Made by a program: the position numbers and the translations under genes. From assembly GCA_009779255.1 (NCBI GenBank), contig WREQ01000005.1, forward strand, positions 1-49,913: 49,913 nt of DNA, given 5' to 3'. Positions 37,959 through 45,760 of the stretch are shown here, one piece after another; position 1 is the stretch's first letter; each line of letters opens with the position of its first letter. The stretch comes from Dehalococcoidia bacterium (GTDB lineage Bacteria > Chloroflexota > Dehalococcoidia > Dehalococcoidales > UBA1222). Below the pieces are notes generated by a model. It searched no databases and was not told where the DNA came from. It saw only the letters and a program-made list of their open reading frames with translations.

Positions 37959-39281
37959 TTATGTCTCCTTTCTATCAGGCAAAACCGCACGAGCATGAGC
38001 CGTAAGCCCCTCGGCTTCAGCCAACCTGGCGGCAACAGCCCCCAGTTCGCTCATCATTCTGTCATCCACGTCAACTATGTTCATAAGGCGCACGAAATCT
38101 GTCACGTTGAGAGGGGAGGCGAACCGTGCGGTGCCAGAAGTCGGAAGCGCGTGGCTGGGTCCCGCGATATAATCCCCCATGACGACCGTGGCATGCTTGC
38201 CTACAAACACACAGCCGGCATTTCTAATGTCTGCAGCCAGACCGGACGAATCCACGGTCAGGATTACCAGATGTTCGGGGGCATAATCGTTGGCCAGTTC
38301 AACCGCCTGCCGCAGATTTTCGACCACGCAGATAACCGCGGCTCGCGCCAGCGATTCCTCTATGGTAGCCTGCCGTTCAAACGTCTTTGCCGCGGACTCA
38401 ACCTCCTCTTGAACCTTCCGCGCCAGCAACTCGGACGTGGTAACCAACACCGACTGCGCCAGGCTGTCGTGCTCGGCCTGAGCCAGCATGTCGGCGGCAC
38501 AGCGGGATGGATCGGCGTACTCGTCGGCAATAATCAGCACCTCACTGGGACCCTGCAGCCCGTCGATGTCCACCGTTCCATAAACCTGCTTCTTGGCCAG
38601 CATAACAAAAATATTTCCCGGTCCGCAGATTTTATCCACCGGCGGAATGCTTTCGGTGCCGTAGGCCATGGCTGCCACCGCCTGCGCGCCGCCGACGGCA
38701 AATACCCTGGCGTTGCCGACGATTTTTACCGCAGCCAGCGTCATATCCGGTATTCTGCCATCCTTTCCCGACGGGGTGCAAATGATGATTTCCCCGACAC
38801 CGGCTGAAAGGGCAGGGATTGCCGTCATCAGCACCGACGAAGGATAGCTGGCGGTGCCTCCGGGCACATAAAGGCCTACCCGCTCCAGAACACGAAAAAC
38901 TGTCCCCGGCGCCATGCGCCCGAGCCCCTCGTGATATGCGGCAAACTGCTTGTCGTGAAAATATTTTATTTGTCCGGCGGCGGTTTGAAGATCCGAAAGC
39001 AGCCCCTGCGGTACGCGCGCCGCTGCAGCCTCGATTTCGTCATGCGAAACCTCAATGGCATCCAGTTTCACGCCGCTGATTTTCAGGCTCAAGTCCCGTA
39101 GCGCGGCGTCGCCACGCTTGCGCACGTCTGCAATGATGATACCGACCGCCTGTTCCGGCTGTTCGGTGCCGAACATGTTTTTCAGGCCGGCGGCGAGATT
39201 CGGAGATACGGATGCGTCCTGCGCCGCCACGCGCCGTGACAGTGCGCGCTTGGCATCCTCGAAACCTCTGACTATTTTCAT
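37959..39281 (-). CDS. hisD: Histidinol dehydrogenase HisD
   Basis: 440 residues. It oxidises histidinol to histidine in two NAD-dependent steps with a zinc ion. Marks: YVPGGTASYPSSVLM, CGPGNIFVMLAKKQVYG, GPSEVLIIADEYADP, DMLAQAEHDSLAQSVLVT with the zinc-binding His, and PTSGTARFASPLNVTDF. The start overlaps the hisG stop by four bases. Confidence 0.97.
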   Translation of the reverse strand: MKIVRGFEDAKRALSRRVAAQDASVSPNLAAGLKNMFGTEQPEQAVGIIIADVRKRGDAALRDLSLKISGVKLDAIEVSHDEIEAAAARVPQGLLSDLQTAAGQIKYFHDKQFAAYHEGLGRMAPGTVFRVLERVGLYVPGGTASYPSSVLMTAIPALSAGVGEIIICTPSGKDGRIPDMTLAAVKIVGNARVFAVGGAQAVAAMAYGTESIPPVDKICGPGNIFVMLAKKQVYGTVDIDGLQGPSEVLIIADEYADPSRCAADMLAQAEHDSLAQSVLVTTSELLARKVQEEVESAAKTFERQATIEESLARAAVICVVENLRQAVELANDYAPEHLVILTVDSSGLAADIRNAGCVFVGKHATVVMGDYIAGPSHALPTSGTARFASPLNVTDFVRLMNIVDVDDRMMSELGAVAARLAEAEGLTAHARAVLPDRKET

Positions 39282-40690
39282 CCCATCACGTCCATGGTTC
39301 GCCGCATCAATTCGACAAACGCATCAATACGCGTCGTTTTTACGGCGCTTTGAGATTCCCGTGTGCTGCCTATAATGCAGGCTGTCGATTCAAACAGCGT
39401 CTCGATGATTTTAAGATTATGTCTCGCAATTGTCGAACCAGTCTCGGTGTTCTCGACAAGCACGTCGGCATCCTCCGGAATATAGGCCTCGGTCGCCCCC
39501 CAAGTCGGCACTATCCTGTATGCCCCCAGACGGTTAGTGCGCGCATAGTAATCTGCAATATTGACATACTCGGCGGCGATACGGCATGCACCACCCTCCC
39601 GTTGGCGCAGATCCGAAAGCTCGGCGGTAGTGTCAGCGAGAACTTCATTGGCCACCACAGCGACAATGCGCACACGGCCGTATTTCAAATCAAGCAATTC
39701 CTTCACTGGACTGCCCGGAAACTGGTAATGATGGTCGGTCAGCCAGTCCCTGCCGGTAATCGCCAGGTCGAAGTTTCCGGCAGCCACCTGCAGTGGCATG
39801 TCTTGGGGGCGAATCACCGTAATGGCAAACCCTTCCAGCGAGCTTTTGGGACGGCGGACACCCGTCGTCGAGGGATATTCCTCTATCATCACACCGGCGG
39901 CATCCAGTATTTTCCGCACATGTGCCTGTTGATGTCCATCGGGAAGCGCCAGCCTCACAACAGAGGCATCGCCCTCGGACAAAGTGCGTTTGCGCTGCGC
40001 CAGTGCAGTCAAATTGAAGATATCGGCAGAAGAATCACCGGCAGCAGCTGTGCCTTTCAGCGAATCCAGCAGAGGCGACAGATCTTTCTTGGACAGGCTC
40101 TTCCGGTTGACAATCAGGCAGGCGCGCGCCGTTTTCAGCATTCCCAGCGATACCAGTCCGGCTGAAGCTATCTCCGCTTCGCTCCGGCGCGACAGCAACA
40201 CGATTTCCGCGTTTTCCGGAGGATAGGCATCAGCGGCGCCCCACACGGGGTAAATACTGAAACGCCGCAACCGCAGCGCCAGCGCCAGCGATTCCGCCAG
40301 ATTGGGATATTCCGAAGCAATGCGCACGTTCTCCCCGCTCGTGGTGATGACGCCGTCCGCAATCAATCCTGGCGGGGCGGCGGCATACACCGCTCCCTCG
40401 CCATATCCCAGCTCCCGAAGTAAACACAACTCGGTCGACGGGAAGCGCGCCGTGTACTCCGCCAGCCAGTCCAGCCCGCAAACACCCATGTCATAGTTGC
40501 CGATAGCCACCTGAATGGGAATATCCTTCTCCTGAAACATTTTGGCGGTAAGCTCCGGATAGATGTGGCTCTTCAGGCGATACAGGCGCGCCTTTTCGGA
40601 GTAGTCCTCCAGCCCCCAGCCAGCCTTATCCAGCAGCGCGGCAGTGGGTGCAAGCAGCCTGCCTTTCGGCAACGCCACACGCAGATTCAT
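39278..40690 (-). CDS. hisG: Double-domain ATP phosphoribosyltransferase HisG
   Basis: 470 residues, about twice the short HisG length. Two HisG-like catalytic domains are fused: residues 1-235 and 243-470. Parallel blocks are clear: RVALPKGRL (4-12) versus RLALPDGHQ (246-254); QVAIGNYDMGVCGLDWL versus QVAAGNFDLAITGRDWL; RIASEYPNLAE versus RIAAEYVNIAD; YPVWGAADAYPPENAE versus VPTWGATEAYIPEDAD. The first copy keeps the KGRL motif but has lost the PRPP loop (SRRSEAEI in place of ETGST); the second keeps TETGST but has lost KGRL. HisG starts histidine synthesis from PRPP and ATP. Start ATG 40690 overlaps the hisZ stop by one base, fitting the HisG-HisZ complex of short HisG enzymes. Histidine feedback probably acts through HisZ. 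Confidence 0.92.
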   Translation of the reverse strand: MNLRVALPKGRLLAPTAALLDKAGWGLEDYSEKARLYRLKSHIYPELTAKMFQEKDIPIQVAIGNYDMGVCGLDWLAEYTARFPSTELCLLRELGYGEGAVYAAAPPGLIADGVITTSGENVRIASEYPNLAESLALALRLRRFSIYPVWGAADAYPPENAEIVLLSRRSEAEIASAGLVSLGMLKTARACLIVNRKSLSKKDLSPLLDSLKGTAAAGDSSADIFNLTALAQRKRTLSEGDASVVRLALPDGHQQAHVRKILDAAGVMIEEYPSTTGVRRPKSSLEGFAITVIRPQDMPLQVAAGNFDLAITGRDWLTDHHYQFPGSPVKELLDLKYGRVRIVAVVANEVLADTTAELSDLRQREGGACRIAAEYVNIADYYARTNRLGAYRIVPTWGATEAYIPEDADVLVENTETGSTIARHNLKIIETLFESTACIIGSTRESQSAVKTTRIDAFVELMRRTMDVMG

Positions 40691-41928
40691 TATCCCAACC
40701 CCACAATCGTCGCCAGCTCCATGGAGTTCTGACAGATACAAGTCTCGCCCGTAGCCAGATTAGTCACACTAAGCTGTGGCTCACCGGCACGCACCTTCAC
40801 ATCCCAGCCGCAGTCCGCGGCGACATTGCCGCAAAACGCCGTCAGTACCACAAACTCCAGCCGGCGCAGTATATCTGCAACCTCCATCCCCGCTTTCATC
40901 GCCGACGGCTCAATATCCATGCTGACCCGCTGCGCCACCGGAATATACAGGCGATCGATATTCACAAGCGCAGACAGGCGATCGATATACAGACCAAATC
41001 CGGCAGCAGAGGTGTCTGCGCCACCCATCATGCCCACCAGACGATCGTACCGCCCACCCCCACCAACGTTAACATCGGAGGCAAACAGGCGGAAAATAAA
41101 CCCTGTGTAATACTCGAATCCCTTGCCGGCAGTAAAGTCTATCTCATAATCGAGGCCGGCAGCCTCAACCAGCTCTATGGTGGCGATGAAATCCGTAAAC
41201 GCAGACTTCATATCAGGGGCGGAATCATCAAAGAGTGATTGCAGATTTTTCAGAAAACCGACGGAGCGCCCGCGAGTTTCCAGCATCAGTTTCAACGCCT
41301 CCGCCACACCCGGAATTTGCGCCGTAAGACCAGCGAATACTGTTTTATCGCCGTCCAGGAGACGGTTGAAAGCCGCGTGCTGCTCCGCCGCACTCAACCC
41401 CAGGCCTGAAAGAACCGCGCGAATAAGCCCTGCATGAGAAAGCCTGAGGCTATAATGTCCGATACCCATGCGCTTCAGACTGTCGCAGGCCAGATTGATC
41501 AACTCTGCGTCAGCCGGTGCGGAACCGGCGCCAATCAGCTCGGCGCCGCACTGCCAGCGCTCACGGTTCTTACCGCCGGCAGCATCAAAGACGAAGGTAT
41601 TGGTAACGTAAGACAAGCGCGCCGGCTGGCCTTTATCAGCCAGTTGCTCAATATACAACCGCGCCGCCGGAATGGTGGCATCCGGCTTGAGTACCACGCG
41701 CTCGCCACTCCAGCCGTCCCAGTCCAGAAAAGAATAGACTCGTTTTAACATGCCCGAAGTGAGCGTCCCCGCCGAGGTGAATAGGTGCAGATATTCAAGT
41801 GTAGGAGTACGAACCTCCGAATAGCCGTATCCCCTGGCGGTTTCCTGGAACGCCGCCTCCACACTACGAAAACGCGTCATTTCCTGCGCGTTCAGATCGC
41901 CGAAACCTTTGCAACGTTGTGTTCGCAT
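40690..41928 (-). CDS. hisZ: ATP phosphoribosyltransferase regulatory subunit HisZ
   Basis: About 412 residues, related to histidyl-tRNA synthetase. The N-terminus (RCKGFGDLNAQEMTRFRSVE, YGYSEVRTPTLEY) and GGGGRYDRLVGMMGG are class II synthetase-like. The position directly upstream of hisG, and GLDYEIDFTAGKGFEYYTGF in place of the usual HisRS motif, favour HisZ, which lacks aminoacylation and activates short HisG. A C-terminal part of about 90 residues resembles an anticodon-binding domain, which many HisZ proteins lack, so HisRS cannot be fully excluded. ATG 41928 is chosen for its GGGGAAAAG ribosome site. First gene of the his cluster. Confidence 0.82.
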   Translation of the reverse strand: MRTQRCKGFGDLNAQEMTRFRSVEAAFQETARGYGYSEVRTPTLEYLHLFTSAGTLTSGMLKRVYSFLDWDGWSGERVVLKPDATIPAARLYIEQLADKGQPARLSYVTNTFVFDAAGGKNRERWQCGAELIGAGSAPADAELINLACDSLKRMGIGHYSLRLSHAGLIRAVLSGLGLSAAEQHAAFNRLLDGDKTVFAGLTAQIPGVAEALKLMLETRGRSVGFLKNLQSLFDDSAPDMKSAFTDFIATIELVEAAGLDYEIDFTAGKGFEYYTGFIFRLFASDVNVGGGGRYDRLVGMMGGADTSAAGFGLYIDRLSALVNIDRLYIPVAQRVSMDIEPSAMKAGMEVADILRRLEFVVLTAFCGNVAADCGWDVKVRAGEPQLSVTNLATGETCICQNSMELATIVGLG

Positions 41929-41980
41929 TTCTTTTCCCCGTTCAGGTAGTGACACAATTCTACACTAATGGCGGGAAAGC

Positions 41981-42131
41981 GTCCAAATAATGTATGCGTC
42001 CAATATCTGTTTGGACTTATACAGCCGTGTTTCAAATTATGAGTTTTGAATGGCAAAAGGAAGATGCCAGGCAAAACACAAAAAGCCCGGCCCTCTATAT
42101 TTTCGGTGAACAGGTTCTTTAACTGAATAAC
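41981..42131. repeat. Interspersed repeat copy C and duplicated 3' flank
   Basis: GTCCAAATAATGTATGCGTCCAA with the palindrome GTCCAA-6-TTGGAC (to 42023), then about 105 bases that are nearly identical to those after copy D (42834-42940). Together they form the left end of a duplicated unit that includes the small membrane-protein gene. Confidence 0.65.
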
Positions 42132-42608
42132 CTATACCACAACGATGGTAATGGGGTCTAATTGACCACCGAAACTGACGTGATTATCAGAATCGTCATA
42201 CACACTCATGCCATAGTGGACATCCAGGATATATACCCCAGGTATCACTAACCAGATATTTTGCGTTCTGGTCAGGCCTTCGCCGGCTTTAAGGATACCC
42301 TTGTACCGCAGCCCTGAAGGATCGGCATGGCCAAGGAAGCTATCTATCGGGCGCAGCATGAAATAGAAGCATGGCTGCGATCCATTGGTCACGATATTAA
42401 CGTCTTGCCCGCTGTTATTAGTCACCGTAATCGTAAAAGACAGCACTTCACCACGGAAAAAGACTGTCCTATTCAAATCAATAGCCAGGGGAAATTCATT
42501 TGGGTATACGCCAGCGCTTTGAGGTACCTTGATAAAGGCATTTACGGCAAGTACATACACAATCACGACTGGGATAATCAGGCACACCCAATACTTGCGC
42601 ATTTTCAT
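42132..42608 (-). CDS. Small membrane-anchored Ig-like protein, copy 1
   Basis: 158 residues. One N-terminal membrane segment (YWVCLIIPVVIVYVLAVNAF) anchors a beta-rich outer domain: PLAIDLNRTVFFRGEVLSFT, ITVTNNSGQDVNIVTNG and IWLVIPGVYILDVHYG. The pattern (G-E-x-L-x-F-x-I-x-V-T-N-N-S-G) is that of an Ig-like or BsuPI-type domain. Function unknown. ATG 42608 is chosen for GGAGGT ten bases upstream. It is a tandem copy of the next gene (over 80 percent identical by eye), but lacks a 14-residue stretch (about IVLTCDTGDCWISI) near the end. A perfect 17-bp hairpin lies 32 bases upstream. Confidence 0.8.
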   Translation of the reverse strand: MKMRKYWVCLIIPVVIVYVLAVNAFIKVPQSAGVYPNEFPLAIDLNRTVFFRGEVLSFTITVTNNSGQDVNIVTNGSQPCFYFMLRPIDSFLGHADPSGLRYKGILKAGEGLTRTQNIWLVIPGVYILDVHYGMSVYDDSDNHVSFGGQLDPITIVVV

Positions 42609-42639
42609 CTGATTTGGCACCTCCAATTTTAACGGTGGT

Positions 42640-42682
42640 GACCATAAAATAAGACTGCCGTTGAAAGTCTTATTTTATGGTC
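42640..42682. repeat. Perfect 17-bp inverted repeat
   Basis: GACCATAAAATAAGACT (42640-42656), nine-base loop, AGTCTTATTTTATGGTC (42666-42682). It lies upstream of copy 1 of the Ig-like gene and is AT-rich. No coding frame. It may be a terminator-type hairpin or an insertion scar. Confidence 0.75.
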
Positions 42683-42789
42683 AGATCGAATTACAGTTAC
42701 ACCATCAGAACTACAGTGTTACTACTTTTATTAACAGCCTTTTGATGATGTCATTTTCATGGGAAGGATACAATGCTGTAACACCATAT

Positions 42790-42940
42790 GTCAAAGCCGT
42801 GTATGAGTCCAATATGTGTTTGAACTTATGCAGTCGGGTTTCAAATTGTGAGTTTTGAATGGCAAAAGGAAGATGCCAGGCAAAACACAAAAAGCTCAGC
42901 CATCTATATTTTCGGTGAACAGGTTCTTTGACTGAATAAC
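42790..42940. repeat. Interspersed repeat copy D and duplicated 3' flank
   Basis: GTCAAA-6-TATGAGTCCAATATGTG with TTTGAACTTATGCAG (to 42833), then the same downstream block as after copy C. The gap 42609-42940 contains this, the 17-bp hairpin and no gene. Confidence 0.7.
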
Positions 42941-43456
42941 CTATACCACAACGATGGTAATGGGGTCTAAGTGACCACCGAAACTGACATGATTATCAGA
43001 TATGCTTATCCAGCAATCACCTGTGTCGCAAGTTAGTACAATATCGTCATATATCATCATGCCATAGTGGACATCCAGGATATATACCCCAGGTATCACT
43101 AACCAGATATTTTGCGTTCTGGTCAGGCTTTCGCCGGCTTTAAGGATCTCTTGGCGCGGCATTGTAAACTCGCCGTGACCAATGAAGTTATCTATCGGGC
43201 GCAGCATGAAATAGAAGCATGGCTGCGAGCCGTTGGTCACGATATTAACGTCTTGCCCGCTGTTATTAGTCACCGTAATCGTAAAAGACAGCACTTCACC
43301 GCGGAAAAAGACTGTTCTATTCAAGTCAATAGCCAGGGGGAATTCATTGGGGTATACACCGGCGCTTTGAGGCACCTTGATAAAGGCATTTACAGCAAAG
43401 ACATACACAATCACGACAGGGATAATCAGGCACACCCAATATTTGCGCATTTCCAT
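42941..43456 (-). CDS. Small membrane-anchored Ig-like protein, copy 2
   Basis: 171 residues. The membrane segment and outer beta domain match copy 1 almost throughout; differences are a changed loop (EFTMPRQEI) and 14 extra residues (IVLTCDTGDCWISI) that contain two Cys, possibly a disulphide. ATG 43456 is used; the third codon, also ATG, is better spaced from AAGGGGG. It starts seven bases after the birA stop, so it may be cotranscribed with birA. Confidence 0.8.
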   Translation of the reverse strand: MEMRKYWVCLIIPVVIVYVFAVNAFIKVPQSAGVYPNEFPLAIDLNRTVFFRGEVLSFTITVTNNSGQDVNIVTNGSQPCFYFMLRPIDNFIGHGEFTMPRQEILKAGESLTRTQNIWLVIPGVYILDVHYGMMIYDDIVLTCDTGDCWISISDNHVSFGGHLDPITIVVV

Positions 43457-43463
43457 TTCCCCC

Positions 43464-44246
43464 TTAACCCCTGAGTGTCACGTCCCCGGCAGGTATTTCC
43501 TTCAGCGTTCTATCTGATAGCCTCAGCATCAAGCTGCCTGAAGCATTCACCGCCTCCGCCACCCCCTCGAACACCCCACCACCTGATTTCACCGTCACCT
43601 GCCTGCCGATGGTATCCAGTCGCTCCTGCCACTCCCGCCATACGAACTCACCGGACTGAAGTTGGTTCAGTCGAGATTCTAAATGTCGTAGCATGGCGGC
43701 GATTACATTCAACCGCGAAACGGTACGCCCGGTGGCATCTGACAGGCTGGCAGCCGTACCGGATATCTCAGGATATGCCGCGACATCGAGATTAACGTTA
43801 ATCCCGATGCCAATGACAGCGTAAGATACGCCGCGGGAAGTGCCGCTGACGGCCAGAATACCGGATACCTTTTTCCCGCCGATGAGAACGTCATTCGGCC
43901 ATTTTAGCCGTGCTTCAATCCCGCAAAGCTCCGCAATAGCGTCGGCAACAGCCAGCCCGGCAGCCATGGTCAGGGAGGGTATAATACAGTCAGGCGGAAA
44001 AAGGATGAGTGACAAATATACATTGCCGGCGGGAGACAGCCATTCCCTGCCCAAACGCCCCTGCCCGCCGGACTGCTCTTCCGCCACAACCAGCGTTCCA
44101 GACGGCGTGCCATCTTCGATTTCACGGCGCGCCGCCTCCATGGTGGAAGCCACCGTATGATAAAAGACCACCCGACGCGCGATTGTTATGCCTTCCAGAT
44201 GCGCGCGAATAGCCCCGGCTGATAACGATTCTGCAGTCATGTTCAT
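43464..44246 (-). CDS. birA: Biotin-[acetyl-CoA-carboxylase] ligase BirA, short form
   Basis: 260 residues. It activates biotin with ATP and attaches it to carboxylase carrier proteins. Marks: STMEAARREI, SGGQGRLGREWLSPAG (biotinyl-AMP loop), RLKWPNDVLIGGKKVSGIL, and AVIGIGINVNL. A small C-terminal SH3-like domain follows. There is no N-terminal winged helix, so it is a catalytic-only form and not the biotin repressor. Lys-R gene 36 bases upstream, in the same direction. Confidence 0.95.
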   Translation of the reverse strand: MNMTAESLSAGAIRAHLEGITIARRVVFYHTVASTMEAARREIEDGTPSGTLVVAEEQSGGQGRLGREWLSPAGNVYLSLILFPPDCIIPSLTMAAGLAVADAIAELCGIEARLKWPNDVLIGGKKVSGILAVSGTSRGVSYAVIGIGINVNLDVAAYPEISGTAASLSDATGRTVSRLNVIAAMLRHLESRLNQLQSGEFVWREWQERLDTIGRQVTVKSGGGVFEGVAEAVNASGSLMLRLSDRTLKEIPAGDVTLRG

Positions 44247-44282
44247 CCCGTACCGGTTTTTGCAGACGTCTGTGACGACTTG

Positions 44283-45188
44283 TCAGAGGCCGGCGGAGGC
44301 TTTTTCACGCATGAAGTCCACGAATTCATGTGTCAGCCGCGTCGCCAGCCGTTCGGTGTAGAAGATGCAGAAGAAATCCCGTTTCAAGCGAATTTCCCTG
44401 ACAGTCAGCTGCCTGACAGTGCCCAATTCAAGACTCTTCCGGGCGGCCAAGCCGGAAACAAACGCGATACCCGCGTGGGCTTCCACAGCAGACAGAATGG
44501 CATGGCTGGAGCCTAATACCAGCCGGGAGCGCAGACTGCCGGTATTCAATCCAGCTTCAGACAGCAGCACCTCGATGCTTTTCTGCGTTCCCGATGTCGG
44601 TTCGCGGACTATCAGCGGCTCTTCCGCCAGTTCGACAAAATCCACCTGCTTCCTGCGGGCAAACGGATGCGCAGGCGAAACCACCAGCACAATTTCATCT
44701 TCGGCTATCCTGAAGGATTCCAGCCCTTGGCCTTTGGGAGGCACCGTGCCGCAAAAACCAACCTCATACGCGCCTTCTTTTACCCCGGAGATGACCGCCG
44801 TCGAATCGACCACCGCCACGCCGGCCGTCACCGCCGGATTCCGATTCAGGAATTCACCCAACAGCGGCGGCAGGATGTACTCCCCCGGAGTCGTGCTGGC
44901 GGCAATCGACAACTCTCCGCCGACCTCGGCGCGCAAATGCCCCAAGTCGCGCAAAAGACTGGTTTCCTCCCCATCCACCGCTTTGGCGAACTCCAGCAGC
45001 CGGCGCCCCGCCTCTGTCAACGAAAACTTCTTATGATTGCGGTTTATAAGCCGCAGCCCCAGGTCGTGCTCCAGTTTCTGTATCTGGAAAGAAATCGCCG
45101 GCTGGCTGACGGAGAACTTCTTGGCCACCGCCGAAAAACTGCCCAGCTTGGCCAGTTCCAGATAGGTCTTCAGATAATCGAGGTTCAT
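44283..45188 (-). CDS. LysR-family transcriptional regulator
   Basis: 301 residues. The N-terminal winged helix (MNLDYLKTYLELAKLGSFSA, VSQPAISFQIQKLEHDLG, SLTEAG) is a typical LysR DNA-binding domain, and the rest is a periplasmic-binding-fold effector domain (SIAASTTPGEYILPPLL, REPTSGTQKSIEVLL). The effector domain resembles CysL/CbbR-type regulators. The ligand is unknown. GGAGG precedes the start. Its target is likely close by: its own promoter region, or the tkt side across the 570-bp gap. Confidence 0.93.
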   Translation of the reverse strand: MNLDYLKTYLELAKLGSFSAVAKKFSVSQPAISFQIQKLEHDLGLRLINRNHKKFSLTEAGRRLLEFAKAVDGEETSLLRDLGHLRAEVGGELSIAASTTPGEYILPPLLGEFLNRNPAVTAGVAVVDSTAVISGVKEGAYEVGFCGTVPPKGQGLESFRIAEDEIVLVVSPAHPFARRKQVDFVELAEEPLIVREPTSGTQKSIEVLLSEAGLNTGSLRSRLVLGSSHAILSAVEAHAGIAFVSGLAARKSLELGTVRQLTVREIRLKRDFFCIFYTERLATRLTHEFVDFMREKASAGL

Positions 45189-45760
45189 GTCGCAACCTCC
45201 TCAAAACCAATATGCGTCATTTTATGCTATCGGCACACAATCGGCAAGAAGCCGGACTGGTTATCAGTTACGAGTAGTGAGTTATTTTTTACTGTCACTC
45301 CGGTTCGCCCGGGCGAACGCCGGGCAGCAATTAGTCTTCTAGTTTTCGCCCCCTTTGGTCAAAGGGGGGTTAAGGGAGGATGTTCCCCCAACTCCCCACC
45401 GGATGCTATGACCAAGTCCATCCTGTTGGGGACACAAGGTCGAAAGTAATCAGTTTTCAGTTTTCAGTGGTCAGTTATGAGTTTGGAGTGATGAGTTTCG
45501 TGCAAGTCCATCCTGGAGGGAGCGTAGCGACCGAAGGATCTGGTGGCGGGGTGCAACCATCCACCGCCCCTCCGGATGCTTCGTCACTTGCAGGCTCGTT
45601 CCTCCAGCATGGATTTACGACGGTTCTGGATTGCGGGTCAAGCCCCAAGTGACACGACCAAAATATCATTTCATTCCCAAAACCCCTCACTCAAGACCCG
45701 CATTTGAAATAGTTATTTTAATTGGGCTAGAATTGATTATTACCGGGCTGGAGAGGCAAT
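45189..45760. other. Repeat-rich gap between the LysR gene and tkt
   Basis: No gene. It contains the 14-bp palindrome TTCGCCCGGGCGAA (about 45304), a CCCCCTTT-loop-AAAGGGGG palindrome near 45350, a TTTTCAGTTTTCAGTGGTCAG stretch near 45455 of the kind common in small repeats, and a larger imperfect hairpin around 45530-45580 (GGTGGCGGGG against CCGCCCCTCC). The tkt promoter probably lies after 45700 but no clear boxes are seen. Confidence 0.45.

Noticed and set aside
40690-41928. Histidyl-tRNA synthetase
   Set aside because: Overall similarity and the C-terminal domain would allow it, but the direct coupling to hisG and the altered GLDYEIDF motif favour HisZ; kept only as an alternative.
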